64,000 nt of DNA, taken from positions 2,542,001 through 2,606,000 of the forward strand of contig NZ_CP040882.1 in assembly GCF_006337085.1 (NCBI RefSeq), written 5' to 3'. The notes beneath the pieces were generated by a model. It was not told the DNA's origin, did no database searches, and worked only from the letters and a program-made list of their open reading frames with translations. The translations under genes and the position numbers were made by a program. Below, in pieces: positions 27,383-35,785 of this stretch (position 1 is its first letter; each line of letters starts with the position of its first letter). Source of the DNA: Sutterella faecalis (GTDB lineage Bacteria > Pseudomonadota > Gammaproteobacteria > Burkholderiales > Burkholderiaceae_F).

Positions 27383-28228
27383 TCAGGAGCGGTTGGAAGA
27401 CGGGCGCTTTTTTCGGAAGGGCTTTTCCCCCTGAGGCTTGCCGCGGGAGAGCGTCTGGGCCATGCCTTTGCGGGCAGCGTTCCTGGGCGCATAGCGCGGC
27501 GCTTGGCTTTCCCTGGGCTCCGCGAGAAAGGCAAAGACGCAGGGGATTTTCGGCAGCGTGCGTTCTTCTTCCGAAGTCTTCTTCCAGTCGGCAACCGTCT
27601 TCGTGCGGATGTTTTCGCTCGTCCCCGTGATGTCGAGCGCTACGGTAAGTCGCGTTGTAGGAGCAAGCGTCTCAATGAGTCCGGCGAGAAAGGCCGTGTT
27701 TCGATAGGGCGTTTCAATGCAGAGCTGCGTTTCGCTTGCCCGGCTCGCGGCTTCGGCCGCGAGAATCGCAGCGCGCCTTTCATCCTCATGAATGGGAAGG
27801 TACCCGAGGAAGCGGAACCGCTGGCCGTCGAGCCCGGAAGCCATGAGCGTTAGAAGAAGCGAGCTCGGGCCCGTAAGGGGCACGACGCAGATTCCGAGTT
27901 CGTGCGCGCGCTGAACGATCTGCGCTCCCGGGTCGGCGATGCCGGGGCACCCCGACTCGGAAATAATCCCGGCGCTTCGTCCTTCAACGACGGGAGCCAG
28001 CCAGGCGTCGATTTTTCCCGCCTCCGGGTCGTGTCCGATCTCCTCAATCGTGAGGGTTGAAATGGGCTGAGGATGCCCCATGCTCTTCAACGTTCCCCGG
28101 GCCGTCCGGGCCGCTTCAACGAGAAAGTAGTCGAGCGACCGCGCAACCTCGAGCGTGCGCTGAGGAATGGTTTCCTCGGGCGCACTCGTGCTGATCGGAC
28201 AGGGAATGAGGTAAAGCGTTCCGGACAT
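27383..28228 (-). CDS. SAM-dependent tetrapyrrole-methylase-fold methyltransferase, RsmI-like
   Basis: 281 residues. It begins GTLYLIPCPISTSAPEETIP and has IISESGCPGIADPGAQIVQ and PLTGPSSLLLTLMASGL, the conserved SAM-binding loops of the RsmI/YraL branch. Instead of the usual TPIGNLxD opening it has CPISTSAPEE, which marks a paralogous subgroup often located beside maf in betaproteobacteria rather than true RsmI. True RsmI 2'-O-methylates C1402 of 16S rRNA; whether this protein does is unclear. The C-terminal tail from about residue 240 is basic (RNAARKGMAQ) and may bind nucleic acid. maf follows 60 bases upstream on the same strand. Confidence 0.85.
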   Translation of the reverse strand: MSGTLYLIPCPISTSAPEETIPQRTLEVARSLDYFLVEAARTARGTLKSMGHPQPISTLTIEEIGHDPEAGKIDAWLAPVVEGRSAGIISESGCPGIADPGAQIVQRAHELGICVVPLTGPSSLLLTLMASGLDGQRFRFLGYLPIHEDERRAAILAAEAASRASETQLCIETPYRNTAFLAGLIETLAPTTRLTVALDITGTSENIRTKTVADWKKTSEEERTLPKIPCVFAFLAEPRESQAPRYAPRNAARKGMAQTLSRGKPQGEKPFRKKRPSSNRS

Positions 28229-28288
28229 GAAAAGACGCCTTGGGGAGAAAGAGAAGAACGGCTTCCAGGGGAATCGTGAGCTGACGGA

Positions 28289-28885
28289 TCAGTCCTCAAG
28301 AATTCCGGGGAGCACCTCAATGCCGGCTTCGGCAAGAAGTGTCGTGAGCTTCATGAGCGGAAGACCGATCAGGGAGGTCGGGTCGTCGGATTCGACCGAA
28401 GCCATGAGTGCAATGCCGAGCTTTTCGATCTTGGCAGAACCCGCACAGTCGAAGGGCTTCTCGCGGTCGACATAGGCTTCGATCGTTTCGCGGGAGAGCT
28501 TCCGCATGCGGATCGTGGTGAGGCTTTCAAGCTTCTTCGCATTTCCTTCGGCGTCGATCACGCAGAGGGCGGTGGCGAAGACGACGGTATTTCCCTGCAT
28601 GCGGGAGAGCTGCTCGATCGCGCGCTCGCGGGTATGGGGTTTGCCGAGCTTTTCACCCAGAAGGTTTGCCGTCTGGTCCGACCCGATCACAACGGATCCG
28701 GGGTGCTTCTCCCAGATGGCGCGGGCCTTCATTTCGGAGAGGCGAAGCGCGGTTTCGCGGGGCGTTTCTCCGGGAAGAGACGATTCATTAATGTCGGGGC
28801 TTTCAGCAAGATAGGGAAGGCCGAGACGGTCGAGGAGCTCGCGGCGGTAGCGGGAGCTCGAGGCAAGAATGAGCTGTTTGGTCAT
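28289..28885 (-). CDS. Maf-family nucleoside triphosphate pyrophosphatase (YceF-like)
   Basis: 198 residues, normal for the family. N-terminal LILASSSRYRRELLDRLGLP is the Maf signature, and SDQTANLLGEKLGKP carries the metal-binding Asp and the Lys. The single-Gln variant SDQ (rather than SDT) fits the YceF branch acting on m7GTP, whereas SDT would fit dTTP/UTP enzymes. The C-terminal DPTSLIGLPL motif is intact. It acts in the cytosol as a house-cleaning enzyme. It is divergent from yceD, with which it is linked in many proteobacteria. Confidence 0.92.
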   Translation of the reverse strand: MTKQLILASSSRYRRELLDRLGLPYLAESPDINESSLPGETPRETALRLSEMKARAIWEKHPGSVVIGSDQTANLLGEKLGKPHTRERAIEQLSRMQGNTVVFATALCVIDAEGNAKKLESLTTIRMRKLSRETIEAYVDREKPFDCAGSAKIEKLGIALMASVESDDPTSLIGLPLMKLTTLLAEAGIEVLPGILED

Positions 28886-29135
28886 AGTGGCTCAATTCTA
28901 GCGGCGCTCTCATGCGCTTTCGAAGGCGCGTGTCTTTTAATGCGCAGCCTCCTCGTTAAAAATCGCAAATCTTTCGGTGCCGGCTTCCTCAGGATCGGTA
29001 GACTTCGCGGGGAACCGCGAGCGACCTCATCAAGGATGAGCTCGGGTCCCAAATACCCCCGAAGAGCGTTGAGAACTCTGGGTGCAGGGGAAAACACAGT
29101 TCGCAGAGAACACGCTCAGGATAAAAGGCAGAAGA

Positions 29136-29654
29136 ATGACGCAGTACGTTGATATTTTCGAACTTTGCAAAAGAGAAGAGGAGCTTGAAGGTGAGGTTCC
29201 TGTGAAGAACCTCCCGCAGCTCTGCACGTTTCTCGCGACCGATCGCGGCGTGATCAAGTTTGCTGCGTCGGGCGAGGGTGAAATCCGCGGACTTCCCGCC
29301 GCCACGCTTTCCATGGAAGGCGACGTGGATATGTTCTGCGCGCGGTGCAACAAGCCCGTCACGGTTCACATTGAATCGGAAGCAGTCTTCCGTTTTGTGA
29401 AGACTGAAGCCGAAGCCAACGCCCTTCCGATCGAAGACGACGAGGAAGGCGAAGATGTCGCCGTCGGCTCGAGGCACTTCGACCTTGAAGACTGGGTGGA
29501 GGAAGAAGCCATTCTGTCCCTCCCGCGCATGGCCGTGCATGAGGACGGCTGCGAAGAGAAGCCCGTCTGGGAGGATGAGCCTGAAGCGGAGGAAGAGAAG
29601 CGCCCGAATCCGTTTGCTGCGCTTGCGGCTTTGAAGAACAAGGGAAATTCTTAA
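29136..29654 (+). CDS. yceD: YceD/DUF177 family protein
   Basis: 172 residues from the ATG at 29136 (AAAGGCAGAAGA upstream), the usual length; an upstream ATG at 29082 would add 18 unconserved residues. The family feature CARCNKPVTV is present, with an acidic middle and the typical ending NPFAALAALKNK. YceD is linked with 23S rRNA metabolism and is normally followed immediately by rpmF and the plsX/fab cluster. Here no rpmF follows; an unrelated gene starts 31 bases after the stop. Divergent from maf. Confidence 0.9.
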   Translation: MTQYVDIFELCKREEELEGEVPVKNLPQLCTFLATDRGVIKFAASGEGEIRGLPAATLSMEGDVDMFCARCNKPVTVHIESEAVFRFVKTEAEANALPIEDDEEGEDVAVGSRHFDLEDWVEEEAILSLPRMAVHEDGCEEKPVWEDEPEAEEEKRPNPFAALAALKNKGNS

Positions 29655-29685
29655 AAGAGAAAGAGCTCTGAGCGAAGAAGCAGTG

Positions 29686-30567
29686 ATGCAGAAGAGCTCT
29701 TATTCCCTGGGACTAACGTTTGCCGGCAGTGCACTTCAAAATCACGCGGCGTGCGTGAAGGACCTGGCGCCGTCACTCCTCGCGCTGAGCACTGCCATCG
29801 ACAGGCTGAATCGCCTGATCAACGGAGACGGAGCCAAAGTCGATCTCACCGTCAATGCCTGCACCGGCGGAAGCTTTGGCTTCAATCTGACGCTCTCACC
29901 GGATTTCTTGTTTCAGGTTGCGGAACTTGTTTCCGGGGACGGCGCGACAAACGTCTGTGATGCGAAAACGCTGGTCGACTGCCTCATTGAGATACTGATC
30001 CTCAAGAAATGGCTTCAGGGCCGTAGCAATGCAGAATTTAAAGTTGCGCCTGATGCGAAATCGGTATCGGTGATAGTTGAAAACAAAACGCTGGTAATCA
30101 ACTATTTCGCTTACCTTGGATTTAAAGATCAGACGTGCAATGAGGCATGCTTAAAGGTTGCAGAGCCGCTTCATCAGACTGGTATAGACAAGCTAACCGT
30201 CAGTACGCCAGAGAAGCTTTTTGAGCTCGATTCTTCGGAGGCGGTTGGATTCGAAGCCTCAGAAGCTTTGACGGTGCTCACCGAAAACACCATTCCAGCC
30301 GTTGTGCAGGTTGAGTCGACCGCCTTCAAGGTGGGGAAGCAATTACGCGTCTCGCTGGGTGAGCGGAATTCTATTTCCGTCACTATTGATGATCCTGACT
30401 TCATTGCAAAGATTAATCAGGGAACAGAAAGGTTCGGAAAGGGGGATCTTCTGAAGGTCGATCTGCATTCAAGACAGGTGATGCTCGGCGGCCGCATAAC
30501 AATTGAGTATGCGATTACCAAAGTGCATGAACACAAGGAGAAGCCGTATCAGGGAAAGCTCTTCTGA
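29686..30567 (+). CDS. Protein of unknown function inserted after yceD
   Basis: 293 residues from the ATG at 29686 (a GTG immediately before is also possible). Not recognised. It has no signal peptide or membrane helix. It looks like a mixed alpha/beta cytosolic protein: an N-terminal helix (HAACVKDLAPSLLALSTAID), beta-rich stretches (KVDLTVNACTGGSFGFNLTL), a helical segment (LVDCLIEILILKKWLQ), and a C-terminal beta-rich half ending EYAITKVHEHKEKPYQGKLF. Codon use is less GC-biased than in its neighbours. It occupies the slot where rpmF is expected, so it may have been acquired. Confidence 0.7.
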   Translation: MQKSSYSLGLTFAGSALQNHAACVKDLAPSLLALSTAIDRLNRLINGDGAKVDLTVNACTGGSFGFNLTLSPDFLFQVAELVSGDGATNVCDAKTLVDCLIEILILKKWLQGRSNAEFKVAPDAKSVSVIVENKTLVINYFAYLGFKDQTCNEACLKVAEPLHQTGIDKLTVSTPEKLFELDSSEAVGFEASEALTVLTENTIPAVVQVESTAFKVGKQLRVSLGERNSISVTIDDPDFIAKINQGTERFGKGDLLKVDLHSRQVMLGGRITIEYAITKVHEHKEKPYQGKLF

Positions 30568-30635
30568 ACCTGCTCCAGGGACCATCGCCGCCAAGCACGT
30601 CAACCGCCTGCGGCGAAGGTTCTCGATATCCATCA

Positions 30636-31868
30636 TCATGAATAGGCAGCTTTCTTCGCACGAACGAACAGATAGGCAAAGCCGAGCCCGAGAATCGCGA
30701 GCGTGCCGGCGAGGAGGCAGATCGTCTGATAGCTCATTCCCGCCTCTTTGAGCATATTCATCGCCATGGGACCCGCGAATCCGGCGACCGAAAAGCCCGA
30801 GAACATGATCCCGTAGTTGACGGAATTGTTTTTCGCGCCGAACTCCTCTGCGGTAAAGCCCGGATAGATGCCCATGAAGGCCCCGAAGGAGAGGCCGATC
30901 GCAAGAATGCCCGCAGAGAAGAGCAGATGGGCGTTCTGGTCTGAGAGCGAAAGCAGAACAGTTGCCAGAATTGTGAGAATGAGGGCGCCTGAGAGCGACG
31001 CAAGACGTCCGAATTTGTCGGAGAGCGCGCCGACCAGAAGTCGACCGAATACGTTTGCGAGCGCCAGCATGGAAACCATTGCGGAGGCGGCTGCCGCGTC
31101 GAGCCCGACCACATCCTTCGCGAGACTCCAGCAGTGCGAGATGATCATCATCCCGGGGATGGCGCCGCAGAGCATGAGCGCCACCATGGGAGGAAAGCGC
31201 GTTGATCGAAGCATTCCGCGCCAGTCGCATTCTTCCGCTGCCATCTGTTTGCCGGGTGCGGCAGCAGTGAATTGCTTTGCAAAAGCGTCCGGGCATTTTT
31301 CGAGGAGAAGACCTCCTGCGACGATCACGATCGCGAAGACGCCGCCCAGCGTGAGGAGCGCGGCTTCAATGCCTTCCGTCTCAATGAGCGCATGCGCGAC
31401 GGGAGGAAGAATCACCGAGCTCAGCCCGTAAACCGCCGTGGCGATGCCGCCAGCCAATCCTCTGTGGTCAGGGAAGAATTTGAGCGTGGTGTTGACGCTC
31501 GACCCATAAACGAGCCCGAGTCCCAGGCCGAACCCCAGCCCGTAGCCGAGGATGAGTTCGAGCGGCGTCACGGCCGTGGCGGCGAGATAAAAGCCGAGCC
31601 CCATCACAATGCCGCCTGCGGGAATGATGGCGCGCGGTCCGAAGCGATCGTTGATCCAGCCGCCGAGGATCATCGGAATGGGCGCAATGCCGTTGGCGAG
31701 ACTGAAGGCTGCGGCGAGGCTTCCTGCCGTGACGGCAGTGCCGGTGATGAGGGAGAGGCGCTCGGCAAGGGGCGGCGCAAAGACCGACCAGGCATAGATC
31801 GATCCGGCGCAGAGGTTGATGACGCACGCGGCGGTAAGGAGGAGCCAGCGTTTTTTGAGGAGGTTCAT
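30636..31868 (-). CDS. OFA-type major facilitator superfamily transporter
   Basis: 410 residues with 12 predicted helices. The first is LLTAACVINLCAGSIYAWSVF, whose GSIYAWSVF string is typical of the oxalate:formate antiporter (OFA) family. GGWINDRFGPR between helices 2 and 3 is the MFS loop motif, repeated weakly as GALSDKFGRL between 8 and 9. The substrate is unknown; small carboxylates are the family norm. The start codon overlaps the upstream amidohydrolase by 4 bases, so the two are coupled and the carrier may import the substrate of that protein or export its product. Confidence 0.9.
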   Translation of the reverse strand: MNLLKKRWLLLTAACVINLCAGSIYAWSVFAPPLAERLSLITGTAVTAGSLAAAFSLANGIAPIPMILGGWINDRFGPRAIIPAGGIVMGLGFYLAATAVTPLELILGYGLGFGLGLGLVYGSSVNTTLKFFPDHRGLAGGIATAVYGLSSVILPPVAHALIETEGIEAALLTLGGVFAIVIVAGGLLLEKCPDAFAKQFTAAAPGKQMAAEECDWRGMLRSTRFPPMVALMLCGAIPGMMIISHCWSLAKDVVGLDAAAASAMVSMLALANVFGRLLVGALSDKFGRLASLSGALILTILATVLLSLSDQNAHLLFSAGILAIGLSFGAFMGIYPGFTAEEFGAKNNSVNYGIMFSGFSVAGFAGPMAMNMLKEAGMSYQTICLLAGTLAILGLGFAYLFVRAKKAAYS

Positions 31869-33082
31869 ATTCTTCTTCCTGCGCGGGGTGTTTCGGGGAA
31901 AATCAGGGGAAGCGTTGGATTGAATCCGAGCGTCGGACCGGAAAGCGTGCGTGAGAGTTTCGGTACGCCTCCGGGAATGGCATGCGCGCAGAGGTCATGT
32001 CTTTCTACTGCATCTTCGCCTTCGGCAGTTGTTAGGACAATCCCGCCTTTCCCGACAACGACGCCGTTCTGGAGAATGGGTCTCCCGCACGCGAATGAGT
32101 GAACGGCTTTGCCCGTCTTCGGGTCGTAGAGCACGAAGTCGGCATCCGCTCCCGGGGCAATGAAGCCTTTGGCGGCGAATCCGAGCGCACGAGCTGGAAG
32201 GAGCGCCGTGCGGCGGGCGAATTCAACCGGCGTCAGAATCCTGCGCTCCATCAATGTCCAACCGTAATTGAGAACCGAGCCGCCGTCAGCGGTCAAGTCT
32301 TGAGAACTCATGAAATCAATAAGAAAGCTTCCGTCGCTGCGTTTCTTTCCGGCAAGAGCGTGAGGAAGCAGGCATTCATCCGGTTCCTCAAAGCAGATTT
32401 CCGTGATGATTTCCGGATGGGCTTCGAGCAGTGCGGCCGTTCGGTCGGGGTTGTCTGAAAAGTCATCCAGGTGGGTGAGGAGAAACGGGATTCCGTGCGC
32501 AAGGCGGACGACTTCCTCGAGTCTTTCTAAGGGCGTGCCGGAGGATTGCGTTTTGCCAGCCTGTACGGAGATCCATGCGCCGAGTTTTTGGGATGCTTCT
32601 AAGCACCTTCCGGTTGCTTCGGGCGTCAGAGAAAAGTGAGCGCCAAGGAGCTTGATCCCGAATGCACCTTCTTCGAGCGCGGTTTCCATGAAGGCTTCGA
32701 TCTCTCCCGCAGTCGGGTTCGGGCCGGAGATGTTTTCTCCGGGGAGCATCGTCTTCAGAATGGCGACGGTGAGGCCGCAGCTCTTCTCTGCAAGGCCCTT
32801 AAGCAGACATCCCGTTGAGGAAGCTCCGGCAATCAGCGTGGTCGTGCCGCTTTTTACGGCGGCGTGCGGGTCGAATCGTTTCAGGGAAAGCGCAAGGCGA
32901 GCATCCACGATGCCGGGCTGAAGGATGAGGCCCTCTCCTTCGAGCGTCTCACGGGCGCTCTCGGCGGGGAGCGTCCGCGCAAACTCTGCAATCAATCCGT
33001 CCTCTACGGCAACGTCGCTTTTCCCCATAAATCCCGAGAGGGGATCCGCGATGACCGCATTGCGGATGAGAAGGTCGAACAT
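31865..33082 (-). CDS. Dihydroorotase/amidohydrolase-like protein lacking the HxH metal motif
   Basis: 405 residues with the amidohydrolase fold. It begins MFDLLIRNAVIADPLSGF, has the usual beta-sandwich opening, and has the barrel strand LILQPGIVDARLAL where active enzymes read PGxIDxHxH. Both His are replaced here (Ala and Leu), so the binuclear site is incomplete. Later features include PFLLTHLDDFSD and the C-terminal GADADFVLYDP. It may be an inactive homologue, like non-catalytic dihydroorotase-like subunits, or use a different metal arrangement. The 4-base overlap with the MFS gene indicates a joint function. A terminator separates it from the DcuC operon upstream. Confidence 0.8.
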   Translation of the reverse strand: MFDLLIRNAVIADPLSGFMGKSDVAVEDGLIAEFARTLPAESARETLEGEGLILQPGIVDARLALSLKRFDPHAAVKSGTTTLIAGASSTGCLLKGLAEKSCGLTVAILKTMLPGENISGPNPTAGEIEAFMETALEEGAFGIKLLGAHFSLTPEATGRCLEASQKLGAWISVQAGKTQSSGTPLERLEEVVRLAHGIPFLLTHLDDFSDNPDRTAALLEAHPEIITEICFEEPDECLLPHALAGKKRSDGSFLIDFMSSQDLTADGGSVLNYGWTLMERRILTPVEFARRTALLPARALGFAAKGFIAPGADADFVLYDPKTGKAVHSFACGRPILQNGVVVGKGGIVLTTAEGEDAVERHDLCAHAIPGGVPKLSRTLSGPTLGFNPTLPLIFPETPRAGRRI

Positions 33083-33102
33083 GTCTGAAATTTTTAAAAA
33101 GA

Positions 33103-33162
33103 GAACTCGAAAAGGTGCAGCCGCTTAAAAAAGCAGCCCGCCGCACGCTTTTCGAGTTCTTT
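33103..33162 (-). terminator. Terminator of the M20/porin/DcuC operon
   Basis: GAACTCGAAAA plus GTGC pairs with GCAC plus CTTTTCGAGTTC. On the minus strand the hairpin is followed by CTTTTTAAAAATTT. Confidence 0.8.
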
Positions 33163-33242
33163 GGTGAAAGCTCATGGGAAGCTCCGAAAAGACTCAGAAA
33201 TCGAAGCTTCCCTCTGAAGAGCTGCCTGGAGAAGAAATTGAA

Positions 33243-34520
33243 TCACACGCAGAAGTAGATGCCGATGAGCGTGATGATCATTGCCGGAGCCGTGCGCTTC
33301 ACGATGTCGATCGGGCTCACGCCGGCAATGCCTGCGACGAGGATGAGGCCGCCCGCAAGGGGTGAGGAGAGGCGGCCGAAGTGACCCGAGAGCATCGCAA
33401 GGTATCCGAGGAAGTCGGCGGCAAGACCGAACTTCGCGGCGTGGGGCGTCACGGCTTCATTGAAGGCAAAGGTGGCAGCGTCGCCCGACCCCGTGACAAG
33501 ACCCATGAGGAAGGGGCCGGCTGCGGCGCCGATCTTCGCAATTTCGCTCGCCTGCGTCATCGTGCCGATCAGAAGGTCGATCACGCCTGCGGCGCGAAGG
33601 CCTGCGGCGAAGACGCCGGCGGCGATGATGATGCCGAGGATGTTGGCGTAGCCGCGGCCCATGCCGTCAAAGAAGCGCTTCACGGCTTCGGCCGGATTCG
33701 TGCGGGTGACGGCAAGCGCATAGATCGTGCCGATCAGCATGGCGGTGGCGACGGAAAGCTTCATCTGCGGCGCCCAGATCGAGGCGCAGACGAGAATCGC
33801 GACCGGAATCATGGGGGCTACGGCATAGATGGGGTTCGCCTTGGCAGGAAGCTCTGGGAGCTTCTTCTCCGTTGCCGCAGGAGTGGCGGCATCAACCCGG
33901 TGCTTTTCACCATAGTCGCGGTAGACGAAGCAGAGCACCGTCATGACGACGATCACCGAAATGGCGGACGCGAGACTGTAGGTGCTGAATTTCCCGATGA
34001 AGCTCATCACGTCGGTATCGGCAAGCTTCGCGATGAAGACGTTGTGAGCGCTTCCCGGATTGAAGACTGCCGGCGTGATGGAGCCGACGATTGCCGCTGC
34101 GGCCATTGCCGGGCTGAAGCCCGATCGGCGCAGGAGAGGAATCAGGGTTGGTCCCACGGCGGCGCAGCAGCCCGCCGTGGAGGGAATCGCCACCGCCACG
34201 ATGCCCGTGATGATCATGGAGAGCGGGAGCAGAAGAACGCCCATCTTCTTGAGGGGCTTCGTAAGAAGCGCCACGAGATGAAGGTCGCATCGGGTGATGG
34301 AGACGACGGCGGCAAAGCCCATCGCCGAGCAGATCGAAATGATGAGCCCGCCGTTCGTCATCGACTTGTCGAACTGCTTGAAGGCCGCCATGGGATCAAG
34401 CGCGATGACGGCCATCAGAAAGCCCGCGGTGAGAAGGACGAGTCTCGTTTCCATGCGCTTCACGAGCGCCCAGATGGCGGCAAACGTGATCGCGACGGCA
34501 GCGCAGATTGAGATAGACAT
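33243..34520 (-). CDS. DcuC-family C4-dicarboxylate-type carrier
   Basis: 425 residues, strongly hydrophobic with a dozen helices. The start at 34520 has an ideal GGAGGAG ribosome site eight bases before the ATG. Family features include AIPSTAGCCAAVGPTLIPLL and GSITPAVFNPGSAHNVFIAKL, the paired loops of DcuC/DcuD carriers of anaerobic C4-dicarboxylate exchange. The linkage to a porin and an M20 amidohydrolase suggests a substrate that is an N-acyl amino acid or similar anion rather than succinate itself. The gene begins 21 bases after the porin stop, in the same operon. Confidence 0.88.
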   Translation of the reverse strand: MSISICAAVAITFAAIWALVKRMETRLVLLTAGFLMAVIALDPMAAFKQFDKSMTNGGLIISICSAMGFAAVVSITRCDLHLVALLTKPLKKMGVLLLPLSMIITGIVAVAIPSTAGCCAAVGPTLIPLLRRSGFSPAMAAAAIVGSITPAVFNPGSAHNVFIAKLADTDVMSFIGKFSTYSLASAISVIVVMTVLCFVYRDYGEKHRVDAATPAATEKKLPELPAKANPIYAVAPMIPVAILVCASIWAPQMKLSVATAMLIGTIYALAVTRTNPAEAVKRFFDGMGRGYANILGIIIAAGVFAAGLRAAGVIDLLIGTMTQASEIAKIGAAAGPFLMGLVTGSGDAATFAFNEAVTPHAAKFGLAADFLGYLAMLSGHFGRLSSPLAGGLILVAGIAGVSPIDIVKRTAPAMIITLIGIYFCV

Positions 34521-34541
34521 TTCCAATGCTCCTCCCGGTAT

Positions 34542-35732
34542 TTAGAAGCGCTTCTGAAGACCAATGTGGCCGGTCCAGCGGTTCACGTCGTTCGCGCTCG
34601 AGCCGAAGTGCGCGAAGGTGCGGTCGCTGTCGAGCGCACCAGAACCCGTCGAATAGGAAAGCGCAACGTAGGCCTTTGCGGTCTTCGAGAAGTAGTACTC
34701 GAAAGCGCCGTTCACCACCGTGCGTTCGGCCGTGATCTTTTCGTCTTCGGTCTTGTGGCTGCCGTCAAAGTAGATCACGTCGCCGATGAGGCGGATGCTG
34801 GCCGTAGGCCAGAACTGCGCGCCGAGGAGGTAGGTGGAGCCGTCAATGCCGTGGCGGGCGGCGGAGCCGTACCAGCGGTCGACGTTCCAACCGCCCACCA
34901 TGCGCCAGTCGTCGTGATACTGGTAGGCGGCAAAGAGCTTCACGGAATCGGTGAGCTGATAGGTCGCGCCGAGGGTGTACGCGCGGGCGTTTTCGCGGTC
35001 GTACTTCTTGCCCTTGTCGGGATCGGTCGCGGACGGATTCTCGTCGTAGCCGAAGCGCTGTTCGGTTGCGCCCGTCACGATCATGAGGGGACCGTTCGTG
35101 TAGGAGAGCATCAGGGCAAGCTGGCGGTTGTTCTTCCCCGTTTCGTCCGCTTCCTGACCGGTCGTCGCGAGGGAATACGTGATGCCGCCCTGGAAGCCGG
35201 CAGCCTTCGGCGACATCCAGGTGATCGAATTGTTGCCGCGGGCGTCGTTGCCGAACATGCCAGAAATCGAGCAGTCGACGGAATAGGCGGTCTCAAACGG
35301 GTCGAGAGAGCCGAGTCCCCAGCCGTAAGGCGCCATCGTTGAACGCACCGTACCCATGCGGCCGAAGCCGAGTTCGCCCCAGGTCTTCGACTTGACGGCA
35401 AGAATCGCGCGGCGGTCGAAAAGCATGGTGGAGCCCGTGGGCGCGCCGCCCGACGTGTTGCTCAACGTACCGTCGTCGCTCCCGAACCCGGTTTCAAGGT
35501 ACCCGCGCATGGAGAGGTCGTCGGTGAGCGCTTCGTTGATCGTGAGGCCGATTCGCGAGGCGCCGTTTTCCATCTGCAGCTTGGCATTGTCTTCGCTTTC
35601 AACCTTCTGGAAGAAGAGCGCGGTTTCAACGCGGCCGTAAAGCTGAACATCGGCAGCCTGAGCAGCGGAAGCCAAGGCTCCGGCAATGGCGAGGAAAAGT
35701 GCCGTCCGGGTGATGCGGGTGGTCGAATGCAT
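34542..35732 (-). CDS. Gram-negative general porin
   Basis: 396 residues. The signal peptide ends SAAQA|ADVQLYGRVETAL, the betaproteobacterial porin opening. Repeated amphipathic beta strands follow with many aromatic girdles. The constriction-loop-like SVDCSISGMFGNDARGNNSI is near residue 155. The C-terminus is VNRWTGHIGLQKRF, ending in Phe as BAM requires. It forms a 16-stranded trimeric channel in the outer membrane. Placed between the M20 and DcuC genes, it would admit the operon's substrate. Confidence 0.93.
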   Translation of the reverse strand: MHSTTRITRTALFLAIAGALASAAQAADVQLYGRVETALFFQKVESEDNAKLQMENGASRIGLTINEALTDDLSMRGYLETGFGSDDGTLSNTSGGAPTGSTMLFDRRAILAVKSKTWGELGFGRMGTVRSTMAPYGWGLGSLDPFETAYSVDCSISGMFGNDARGNNSITWMSPKAAGFQGGITYSLATTGQEADETGKNNRQLALMLSYTNGPLMIVTGATEQRFGYDENPSATDPDKGKKYDRENARAYTLGATYQLTDSVKLFAAYQYHDDWRMVGGWNVDRWYGSAARHGIDGSTYLLGAQFWPTASIRLIGDVIYFDGSHKTEDEKITAERTVVNGAFEYYFSKTAKAYVALSYSTGSGALDSDRTFAHFGSSANDVNRWTGHIGLQKRF

Positions 35733-35785
35733 GAGGATTCTCCTGGTTTTGTGGTGAGTGGTTGAAGGGGAGCGGGGAAGAAGGG

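Noticed and set aside
33381..34511. 376-codon frame opposite the DcuC gene
   Set aside because: Extreme Asp/Arg/Gly/His composition typical of antisense frames of membrane proteins.
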